Source: a virus
Length of the DNA stretch: 21,712 bases
Strand: one strand, 5' to 3'
IMG/VR virus record: IMGVR_UViG_3300025704_001628
Location: 1 to 21,712 of that record
Part shown: positions 6,864 to 12,913 of the stretch, in pieces
Layout of the letters: each line of letters starts with the position of its first letter
How positions within the stretch are numbered: the first letter of the stretch is position 1
Notes under the pieces: generated by a model
Told to the model about the DNA's origin: nothing
Seen by the model: the letters and a program-made list of their open reading frames with translations, nothing else
Databases searched by the model: none
Made by a program: the position numbers and the translations under genes

Positions 6864-7059
6864 TTGATATTATATATATGTTGGGATTGGGGGTTAAGGA
6901 CGCTGAGATTACACGTTTGAAAGATTCGTCTTTTGTGGGATTATTATTACGTTTTCCCCACTTATCCACTCCCTTGACAGGAGTATCGAATCAGTGTCGG
7001 TTACTATCGGTAACCACTCGTATCGTTGATAACTACTCGATTATTACTTTACTCTCTTA

Positions 7060-7131
7060 AGACTTGCGGTCTCTCAAAGGGTTAGCCAACCCACGAGGTA
7101 TTTTATAACCAATATCCTTAGACTTGCGGTC
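7060..7131 (-). repeat. Two identical GCAA-loop hairpins within the large RNA
   Basis: AGACTTGCGGTCT (plus strand) occurs at about 7060-7072 and 7119-7131. On the minus strand it reads AGACCGCAAGTCT, a stem with a GCAA tetraloop-like end. The 7119 copy extends through TCCTT/AAGGA to a nine-pair hairpin. Confidence 0.75.
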
Positions 7132-7723
7132 TGAAGGAAAACTTCGTTGACAAAGGTCCGAAGTATTAGACACCTTTCGTCATCAACGCTCGAAGACTCG
7201 TGCTTTTCTAATTTAATTTTAGATAAACAACATGGATTTATGAAAGATGTGCTTCGAGAGAAGTTCTATACCTTTGGAGTACAGAATGCTTCACACCTCT
7301 CTGTAAGTCTGTCAACTTACGGTAATTCAGGACCACGTTAACTTACGTATCGGAGACCCATCATACTGGTACTCAGCCCTACAACACCTGACAGGGTGTG
7401 TCGAACCGTCACCTATAGCTTTTCCTATTGATATCACTATCTCAACTCTGATATTCCACGGATTCAGAGTGGTCTCGTCCCTTTAGCAGTTGCCCTTGGG
7501 GTCTTGACCGTAGCCACTTTGTTTAGTTGTCAGTCATACGACTGCGGATATCCGAGAGTTGCTCAACACTCTTCAATCCCTTTAGTCCTGTTGCCAGGGT
7601 TATCTACGACGCTAAACCGCCGATGACTAATAAACCTTTGTTTAAATTGAAAAAGGGGGTTAATCTTTTTTGATAAACTCGAACCAAAGGTTGTTCGTCA
7701 TTAGTATTTCAAAGAACTTTCGA

Positions 7724-7756
7724 CAAAGATAAGAAACTTTTTTCTTATTCTCCAAA
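7724..7756 (-). promoter_or_regulatory. Proximal promoter of the large RNA with an inverted repeat in the spacer
   Basis: Minus strand TTTG (7756-7753), a 21-base spacer, TATCTTTG (7731-7724): an exact match to the Bacteroidetes TTTG/TAnnTTTG consensus. Transcription would begin near 7717, about ten bases before the first helix. A perfect 8-bp inverted repeat, ATAAGAAA (7729-7736) with TTTCTTAT (7741-7748), fills the spacer and touches the -7 box; it could be an operator. Confidence 0.65.
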
Positions 7757-7818
7757 TGTTTTTTTACTTTTTTTAAAAAGGTAATATATAAATATTATTA
7801 TTTTCTTCAAAAGTCTTA

Positions 7819-7849
7819 CAAAGATATAAAAAAATCTATTTGAGTCAAG
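7819..7849 (-). promoter_or_regulatory. Distal promoter candidate of the large RNA
   Basis: Minus strand CTTG (7849-7846), a 19-base spacer, TATCTTTG (7826-7819). The -7 box is identical to that of the proximal promoter about 95 bases downstream. Initiation here would add roughly 95 A/T-rich bases to the RNA's 5' end. The stretch 7757-7818 shows nothing else recognisable. Confidence 0.45.
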
Positions 7850-7861
7850 CAAAAACTACAA

Positions 7862-8080
7862 TTATTCTTTAATTCGGTAGTTATCGAAGTTATTCATTAA
7901 TGTTTCTAACCGACCACTAGCGGACTCCATCTGTTCAATTAGTTTATCCATCTCTTCAAGTATACCAGGATGTTCTCCAATACCTGAGGGATTGTTAAAG
8001 TAAATTTCAAGTGTTGCTCGACTTTCTTCAATTAGCGCTTCGTATTTTTTAACCAAAGCATTAAAAATTATTGATTTCAT
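7862..8080 (-). CDS. Small helical phage protein with a GIGEHP motif
   Basis: A 72-residue, largely helical (coiled-coil-like) protein. The motif NPSGIGEHPGILEEMD (about residues 30-45), between two amphipathic helices, is one I recall from small hypothetical proteins of T4-like marine phages (NPxGIGEHP). This is a strong pointer to a phage origin, although its function is unknown. It ends one base before the promoter region of the large RNA and is divergent from the DUF192 gene, with 30 bases between starts. Confidence 0.78.
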   Translation of the reverse strand: MKSIIFNALVKKYEALIEESRATLEIYFNNPSGIGEHPGILEEMDKLIEQMESASGRLETLMNNFDNYRIKE

Positions 8081-8099
8081 ATTATTCTGTGATTACAAA

Positions 8100-8106
8100 T
8101 ATTTAT
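8100..8106 (+). promoter_or_regulatory. ATATTTAT box four bases upstream of the DUF192 gene
   Basis: AAATATTTATTATT runs directly into the ATG at 8111, the same geometry as at 1132-1138. Confidence 0.35.
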
Positions 8107-8110
8107 TATT

Positions 8111-8467
8111 ATGAAAGTAATCATAAAAGATAATATTTTTAAAGTCAAACTTTGCACCACACAGAATTCAATATCTAAAGGTATGATGGGTAAAAGATTC
8201 GATAAAGAATTTAATGGTATGTTATTTATGATGCCAAGTTCAGGAGAACAAAGTTTTTGGACATATAACTGTGTTATCCCTTTGGATATAATTATGATTA
8301 ATAACGGTGCTATTGACACTATTAACCATAGTTGTCCTCCATGTGAGATGAAAGAAAAATGTGAATCTTATACAGGTAAAGGTAATGAGGTTTTAGAATT
8401 ACAGGGCGGTACCTGTAAAAAATTGGGTATTAAAAAAGGAGACCGAGTCTCCTTTTCTTTAGTTTGA
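8111..8467 (+). CDS. DUF192 family protein
   Basis: A 118-residue protein matching the DUF192 pattern in order: KGMMGKRF (19-26), GMLFMM (36-41), FWTYNCVIPLDIIMI (49-63), the Cys-containing loop SCPPCEMKEKCESY (73-86) and VLELQGGTCKKLGIKKGDRV (93-112). The family is a small beta-barrel found in bacteria, archaea and phages with no firmly assigned reaction. There is no signal peptide, although many bacterial members have one, so this version is cytoplasmic. The last codons overlap a bidirectional terminator hairpin and the final nine bases overlap the convergent DHH phosphoesterase gene. Confidence 0.9.
   Translation: MKVIIKDNIFKVKLCTTQNSISKGMMGKRFDKEFNGMLFMMPSSGEQSFWTYNCVIPLDIIMINNGAIDTINHSCPPCEMKEKCESYTGKGNEVLELQGGTCKKLGIKKGDRVSFSLV
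8432..8458. terminator. Bidirectional terminator between DUF192 and DHH genes
   Basis: Stem GGAGAC (8438-8443) and GTCTCC (8447-8452), loop CGA, flanked by A6 on one side and TTTT on the other, so it can act for both converging genes. It lies inside the DUF192 coding sequence. Confidence 0.7.
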
Positions 8468-9874
8468 TTTACTTTCGTTAATCTTTTCTTTTAGAACTTC
8501 AACGAATCTTCGTTGAATCATCTTTACAAACTTAACGTATGGAGTGTCTCCCTCTTTTTTACCATACTTCTTTTTACCTGAAGGAGGTCTCTTACTTCTA
8601 CCAAAATAATTTAGTGCTGAAATATTTGTAATACATTTGTGACCACCTGAGTTTGCTTGAATCATTTCCCAAGCGGGTACCCCTAATTTATCTAATATTG
8701 CCCACTCAGAATCAGTTAACTCATTCGACGGTGTATTCATAATCGTTTTTAGTCTATCCATATACTCCTCTCCTCCATCTATTGAACGTACTTTATCTCC
8801 ATAAAATGCTTCTAAGTCGGCATTCGTAAATCCTACTGAATCTTCATCAAAACTTTTACCTGATTCAGAAATCCATTTAATTGTAGATAATGGAATTATT
8901 TTATCTTTTAGTTGTGGTTCCCATTTAGCTAACACTTCTTGAGCTATCTCACCTAAGTTTACACCTTTTAATTCTCTCTCTCCTTTGAATGGGTTACAAC
9001 TCGCCTGTACCAATCCCATTGGCCATGCTATGACTAAGAAGTCAGCACCAGGGTTATTCTTAAATGGTGTGTACCTATCATAAGAACCTGGTTTAAACAT
9101 TGAACCTCCACCGTATTGTACAATTATACCATCATCTACATAAACTTTGTCACTATTTTTTTGTTTTTGAACGTATCCTTTTTGATTCAAAGCCATTTCT
9201 TCAGGACTTGCATACCCTTCTTGTTGTGCTATCTTATTTATGTTTTGAAATATATTCAATAATGATGGTGTTGAGTTCATTACCAACTTCTCTAAGAATC
9301 CAGGTTTGTTTTTATATGCCAATAACAATTTATTTGTTGCCAAACCTAAAGCCATTTTATTTTGCTGTAATCCTTTATCTTTTTGTAATTTAAATATAAA
9401 GTTCATAATGTCTTGAGGTTCAAGACCAAATCTAGCGAAATCTGCCGAATCAACTGTTGATATTAATGTAATATCATCTGATGGGAATATGTCTGATGGT
9501 GACATAATATCAGAAAGTGTTGCCACATTTGAACGAGATGACCTAAAGGATGTTGAAGTATCTCCCTCAACACCAGTCTGACTATCGTGGTGGTCTGTAT
9601 GAACCACAAACATAGGTTTACCATGTGCGAAATCAACTAAGACCGGCATTGTATCTCCTTGAGCGTCCTGTTTCTTAACTGCAAACTCTTTATCTCCATA
9701 TTGAATTATTTCAGAGTCAACAACTTCAATACCATTATTTTCTAAGTAGTTTTTCATTGCCAATGCTGTAGTGACACCGTCTAAATCTTGGTGAAAGTAA
9801 ATTTTGGCTTTCTTATATCTATCGGCTAAGTCTTTTATATTTCTTAGTCCTGTCTCGTTTAATATTTTTTTCAT
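8459..9874 (-). CDS. DHH-family phosphoesterase
   Basis: A 471-residue member of the DHH superfamily (RecJ, NrnA, GdpP-type metal-dependent phosphoesterases). Metal-binding motifs are intact: HQDLDG (28-33), the Asp in VDFAHG (D81), the namesake TDHHDS (93-98) and TVDSADF (140-146). A GGHKC motif (410-414) matches the substrate-binding GGH of DHHA1-type domains. Substrates of relatives include short oligonucleotides, cyclic dinucleotides and single-stranded DNA; the sequence does not decide among them. The start MKKILNETGLRNIKDLADRY ends an amphipathic stretch in LNE, like capsid-targeting tags. It may therefore be packaged and injected. Its ATG overlaps the stop of the upstream gene by one base. 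The C-terminus is lysine/arginine-rich. Confidence 0.88.
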   Translation of the reverse strand: MKKILNETGLRNIKDLADRYKKAKIYFHQDLDGVTTALAMKNYLENNGIEVVDSEIIQYGDKEFAVKKQDAQGDTMPVLVDFAHGKPMFVVHTDHHDSQTGVEGDTSTSFRSSRSNVATLSDIMSPSDIFPSDDITLISTVDSADFARFGLEPQDIMNFIFKLQKDKGLQQNKMALGLATNKLLLAYKNKPGFLEKLVMNSTPSLLNIFQNINKIAQQEGYASPEEMALNQKGYVQKQKNSDKVYVDDGIIVQYGGGSMFKPGSYDRYTPFKNNPGADFLVIAWPMGLVQASCNPFKGERELKGVNLGEIAQEVLAKWEPQLKDKIIPLSTIKWISESGKSFDEDSVGFTNADLEAFYGDKVRSIDGGEEYMDRLKTIMNTPSNELTDSEWAILDKLGVPAWEMIQANSGGHKCITNISALNYFGRSKRPPSGKKKYGKKEGDTPYVKFVKMIQRRFVEVLKEKINESKSN

Positions 9875-10188
9875 TACGCTCCTATACTTCCAATGTTTAA
9901 GTCACCATCCAAAGCGAATGATGCTACTATTAAATCAGGGTTCTCTTCAAGTCTAAACCTATACTGAGTTCCGTATCCACCATGACAAACTTCACTTAAT
10001 TTATCACCTCCCAACTCTATTAACCAATTTAGTTTGTTTTTATCTTTTACGACTTCTTCAATACCTTTAACTTGATTTATTGGTATACATTTACTTTCTT
10101 GCTCATTCAAATATTGTCTTTTTGTTGCTGACTCGTGAAGATTTAATATTCTATCTTTTTCAGAGTCATCAATTCTAAATTGTCTCAT
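9874..10188 (-). CDS. Small protein with an EKxRIL..HExAT N-terminal module
   Basis: A 104-residue protein. The N-terminal 30 residues contain SEKDRILNLHESATKRQYLNE, a module that I recall at the start of many proteins of large Bacteroidetes phages. It contains LHE and LNE, both candidate (I/L)xE prohead-protease sites. The rest (IELGGDKLSEVCHGGYGTQ, about residues 57-75, then a beta-strand pair ending DGDLNIGSIGA) is unfamiliar. It is coupled to the DHH gene by a one-base stop/start overlap (TAATG), which suggests joint function or joint packaging. A TATTTAT box lies 17 bases upstream of the start. Confidence 0.7.
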   Translation of the reverse strand: MRQFRIDDSEKDRILNLHESATKRQYLNEQESKCIPINQVKGIEEVVKDKNKLNWLIELGGDKLSEVCHGGYGTQYRFRLEENPDLIVASFALDGDLNIGSIGA

Positions 10189-10205
10189 GGTAATATACTT
10201 TTAAT

Positions 10206-10212
10206 ATAAATA
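10206..10212 (-). promoter_or_regulatory. ATATTTAT box upstream of the 10188 start
   Basis: Minus-strand GATATTTATATTAAAAG, 17 bases before the ATG, placed just after the terminator of the FAS1 gene. Confidence 0.35.
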
Positions 10213-10222
10213 TCACCATAAC

Positions 10223-10252
10223 AAAAAAACCCCTCATACAGAGGGGTTTTTT
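10223..10252. terminator. Intrinsic terminator after the FAS1 gene
   Basis: Stem CCCCTC (10230-10235) and GAGGGG (10241-10246), loop ATACA, with A7 before and T6 after. It serves the minus-strand FAS1 gene and is symmetrical enough to act on both strands. Confidence 0.88.
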
Positions 10253-10277
10253 AAATTTATTAAGTTATAATTTAATT

Positions 10278-11321
10278 TCAGTTTTCAGTATGCATATACT
10301 GCTTACCGTTAAAGATATAAATTGTTCCAAATGGAATGTCGCGAGTGCTGTCAAATCTTTGACCCATGACATTGTAGTAATTATTATCTCGTGGTTGTTG
10401 AGTGTACTGAATCTCACCGACACTATTAGTGGTGTTGTCTAACAAGACTGCGTCGATAGCATGAACTACACCATTTTGAGCTTCCAAATCAGCTAAGACT
10501 ACTGTAGCCGTACCGTTAATTGTTACTGTTTCACCGACACCGACTGTTAAAGTACCACCACCAACTGTAGTTGCTTCTAATCCATCATATAAATCAGTAC
10601 TCATAACAGTAGTACCTAATACGTGATACAAAAGAATGTCAGTCAAATTAGGAAGGACCAAAAGGTCAGTAACCTCAACACCCAATGTGGTTGCTAATGA
10701 AACAAAAGCGTCATCAGTTGGTGCGAATACTGTAAAGGTACCTTCACCTTCTAAAGTCTCTTGTAGACCTCCTGCAATAACTGCAGCTTCGAGATAGTTA
10801 TGGACCTCACTTGATTCAATCCAATCCCATACCGCAGTTACTACAGGTTCGGTAGGTGGAAGAAGTACCGCGTCAATAACATGAACAACACCATTATCTG
10901 TTGTAATGTCAGCAACAGTAACCATTGCGTTATTAACCATAACGGTACTATCAGTAAGAGTGATAGTAATATCCTCACCCAAGAGTGTTTCAAAGGTATC
11001 ACCATCCATTAAATCACCGCTCAATGCAATTGCGTTAACAACATGGTACAATAAGATATCACCCAACCCTTCAAGAGCCAATAACTCTTCGGGTGTAATA
11101 CCTAATTCATAAACCAAGTTTGTAATTGCATCATCGGTAGGTGCAAATACTGTAAATGTACCCGTGGTATCACTTAACGCTTCAACCAACCCCGCCTCGA
11201 TAACAGCAGCTTCCAATAATGTATGGTCTTCACTACCAACTATCACGTCCACAACGGTGGACTGAGAAAAACTAACTAGGGATGTTAAGGCCAATCCCAA
11301 TGCCATTAATACTTTTTTCAT
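10278..11321 (-). CDS. Secreted double-FAS1 (fasciclin) protein with a T9SS-like C-terminal tail
   Basis: A 347-residue protein. Residues 1-20 (MKKVLMALGLALTSLVSFSQ) are a typical flavobacterial Sec signal peptide. Two FAS1 adhesion domains follow, about 22-155 and 166-295, each with the H1 motif TVFAPTDDA (57-65, 197-205), the YHV motif (92-94, 232-234) and a closing GVVHxIDAVLL. The last 35 residues (YYNVMGQRF, then IPFGTIYIFNGKQY) resemble the type A sorting domain that directs proteins through the type IX secretion system. The protein at 20552 ends with a very similar tail. A sampled line of the gene is 42% G+C, above its neighbours, suggesting recent acquisition from a host. It has its own TTGACT promoter and terminator. 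Probable role: cell-surface adhesion or aggregation during infection, an inference. Confidence 0.93.
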   Translation of the reverse strand: MKKVLMALGLALTSLVSFSQSTVVDVIVGSEDHTLLEAAVIEAGLVEALSDTTGTFTVFAPTDDAITNLVYELGITPEELLALEGLGDILLYHVVNAIALSGDLMDGDTFETLLGEDITITLTDSTVMVNNAMVTVADITTDNGVVHVIDAVLLPPTEPVVTAVWDWIESSEVHNYLEAAVIAGGLQETLEGEGTFTVFAPTDDAFVSLATTLGVEVTDLLVLPNLTDILLYHVLGTTVMSTDLYDGLEATTVGGGTLTVGVGETVTINGTATVVLADLEAQNGVVHAIDAVLLDNTTNSVGEIQYTQQPRDNNYYNVMGQRFDSTRDIPFGTIYIFNGKQYMHTEN

Positions 11322-11353
11322 GTTTTTTTTTAATTTGTTTTTATTGTCTTCAT

Positions 11354-11382
11354 AGTATAGAGTATTAAAAATTATTAGTCAA
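11354..11382 (-). promoter_or_regulatory. Sigma70-like promoter of the FAS1 gene
   Basis: Minus strand TTGACT (11382-11377), a 17-base spacer and TATACT (11359-11354), five of six matches in each box to the general bacterial consensus, followed by a 32-base A-rich leader. A similar TTGACT box precedes glutamine synthetase. Confidence 0.5.
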
Positions 11383-11420
11383 CTAATAAATTGTTTAATT
11401 TTTATATTGTTTTTTTAAGC

Positions 11421-11451
11421 AAAAAAGACCCCTTATTATAAGGAGTCTTTT
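11421..11451 (-). terminator. Terminator overlapping the PEP carboxykinase stop codon
   Basis: Stem built from GAC/GTC and CCTT/AAGG with one C-A mismatch (11427-11434 with 11440-11447), extended by A-T pairs; T6 follows on the minus strand. The TAA stop (11438-11436) sits in the loop, so the gene and its terminator are fused compactly. Confidence 0.8.
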
Positions 11452-12908
11452 ATCATATTAAAAAATTTATCTTGTCTATTATTATCAGGTTTTTCAAAAA
11501 CTTTTTCCATATTATACTCACATATTCTTTTTGGAATTTTTAATCCATTATAGTTTATGTAATCATCTTCGTAATCTCTATCTATAACTCCGTTAATTAC
11601 TCCGCGAGTTTGTTTTAGTGAAAATCTATTATAATTTTTATCAAAACCTGTATTTACTAACCAAACTTTTACTTTCTTATTATCCCCTATCCTTTCTCTG
11701 AACATGTCAGTGTAGTCAGATATTTTTCTAGGTAAGAATGGGTCGCCAAAACAAGGTGAGAATGTTGTGGTGGGTTCAGTAACCCCGACTTCAGTACCCG
11801 CAACTTTTGATGTATATCCTAACCCAAAGTACTTAACAGCTTGTTCTGTGTTGAGTAGTGATATTGGAGGTAATACACCGAAAGCATCGAAAGATAAGAA
11901 GAATATATTCTCAACCTCTACGCCCCTACCTGTCATACTTACTTTAACGTCACGCCTTATTTGGTCCAATGGGTAAGAAACTCTAATGTTTTCTGTTATA
12001 CTACTATCACTAAAGTCAACAACACCTTCCTCATTAACAATAACGTTCTCCAATAATGAAGTATTTGTTCTAGTGAATTTACTATGGATTGCATCCCATA
12101 TTACAGGTTCTTTATATTCATCTAAATCTATGAGTTTAGCGTAACACCCACCTTCAAAGTTATATATGTAATCATTATACCAACCGTGTTCATCATCCCC
12201 AATAAAATACTTTAAAGGGTCTGAGGATAAAGTTGTTTTACCAGTACCTGACAGTCCAAAAAATAAATTAACACCTCTACCATCTTTAGTATTAGCGTTA
12301 GCGGAACAATGCATCGGTAAGACTCCTCTATCAACTAAAAGAGTATTCATAACGGTAAAGATACTTTTCTTTATCTCACCCGTATAACTCGTACCAGCTA
12401 TTAGAATTTTTCTATCATCAAAATCTATTATTACGAAATTCTCATTTTTAACATCCTTGGGTCTATTTTTACTTACAAAATCAGGACAATGTAATATTTC
12501 CCATTCAGTGAATGTGGTTGAGAATGTTGTTACAAAACTTTGTGGGTCAATTAACATATTGTTGAAAAATATAATTGCCCAAGGCTCAGTACTCGTTATT
12601 TTAAAAGTCGCGCTGTGTTCATAGTTATAACCTGCTACTTGCCTAGCACTAAAAGTTTTTGTTTCTTCAATATAATCTTTAATTTCATTTTTTAATGAAA
12701 GATAACTATCTCTATTTACCCTTTGGTTTATGACTCTTTCAAAATCGATTGTATTATCTGTGTATTTTCCCTCAGAAAAATATCTGTCTTTAGGTGACCT
12801 TCCAGTAAACTTACCAGTATTAAAATATAATAGACCGTCTTTGGTCGTCTTTATTCCTCTCTCCTTAGCAAGGGCCATTAATTGCTCAGTAGTTTCGTAA
12901 TAAACCAT
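11436..12908 (-). CDS. pckA: ATP-dependent phosphoenolpyruvate carboxykinase
   Basis: Interconverts oxaloacetate plus ATP with PEP, CO2 and ADP. All catalytic motifs are visible in 490 residues: GRSPKDRYF (36-44, substrate Arg), AGTSYTGEIKK (171-181, metal-binding Lys), HCSAN (200-204, metal-binding His), the P-loop GLSGTGKTTLS (218-228), IGDDEHGW (236-243) and ENIRVSYP (306-313). It is about 40-50 residues shorter than E. coli Pck. The C-terminal region after VNTGF lacks the usual Gly-rich segment (KNYNRFSLKQTRG instead of GxxGxGKR). It begins five bases after the methyltransferase stop and closes a long minus-strand operon of phage-type genes, so it is an unusual auxiliary metabolic gene. 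It could pull carbon from the TCA cycle to sugars, or fix CO2 in reverse. Confidence 0.96.
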   Translation of the reverse strand: MVYYETTEQLMALAKERGIKTTKDGLLYFNTGKFTGRSPKDRYFSEGKYTDNTIDFERVINQRVNRDSYLSLKNEIKDYIEETKTFSARQVAGYNYEHSATFKITSTEPWAIIFFNNMLIDPQSFVTTFSTTFTEWEILHCPDFVSKNRPKDVKNENFVIIDFDDRKILIAGTSYTGEIKKSIFTVMNTLLVDRGVLPMHCSANANTKDGRGVNLFFGLSGTGKTTLSSDPLKYFIGDDEHGWYNDYIYNFEGGCYAKLIDLDEYKEPVIWDAIHSKFTRTNTSLLENVIVNEEGVVDFSDSSITENIRVSYPLDQIRRDVKVSMTGRGVEVENIFFLSFDAFGVLPPISLLNTEQAVKYFGLGYTSKVAGTEVGVTEPTTTFSPCFGDPFLPRKISDYTDMFRERIGDNKKVKVWLVNTGFDKNYNRFSLKQTRGVINGVIDRDYEDDYINYNGLKIPKRICEYNMEKVFEKPDNNRQDKFFNMIKDSL

Positions 12909-12913
12909 TTTTT

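Larger units (their letters stand above)
6834..7717 (-). ncRNA. Large structured non-coding RNA (about 0.88 kb), GOLLD/ROOL-like in scale
   Basis: No credible gene lies between 6864 and 7861. Two sampled 60-base lines here have 47-48% G+C; a sampled coding line nearby has 28%. The minus strand is proposed because a TTTG-N21-TATCTTTG promoter sits at 7756-7724 and an intrinsic terminator at 6863-6834. Helices (plus coordinates): ACTAAT 7626-7631 with 7701-7706; 8-bp AACCTTTG/CAAAGGTT around 7633-7640 and 7685-7692; CCTG-GCAA-CAGG, a GNRA tetraloop, 7587-7598; CAGTC/GACTG around 7530-7543; 7-bp ACTCTGA/TCAGAGT 7445-7470; ACACC/GGTGT near 7384-7400; GTAAGT/ACTTAC around 7303-7320; a nested 54-base hairpin 7142-7195; two AGAC-CGCAA-GTCT hairpins near 7060 and 7119; GGTTAC/GTAACC 6999-7015. 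GGGATTG/CAATCCC (7574-7580 with 6883-6889) could close the core. Size and phage setting recall GOLLD and ROOL RNAs, but I cannot confirm a family. Confidence 0.8.

Noticed and set aside
6878-7341. Two plus-strand reading frames (6878-7060 and 7147-7341)
   Set aside because: Short, no recognisable protein features, not joined to neighbours, and they lie inside dense inverted repeats of the proposed RNA.
7648-7670. Plus-strand terminator (AAAAAG/CTTTTTT) that would put the RNA on the plus strand
   Set aside because: Stem is A/T-only apart from one G-C pair, there is no plus-strand promoter near 6870, and the minus-strand promoter and terminator are much better.
6834-7717. tmRNA, RNase P RNA, tRNA cluster or self-splicing intron as explanation of the large RNA
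   Set aside because: No acceptor-stem/T-arm arrangement (GGTTCGA strings lack matching stems), no RNase P core consensus, and no split gene on either side for an intron.
8077-8319. Minus-strand hydrophobic frame opposite DUF192
   Set aside because: Hydrophobicity comes from the complement of an A/T-rich gene; DUF192 on the plus strand is clear.
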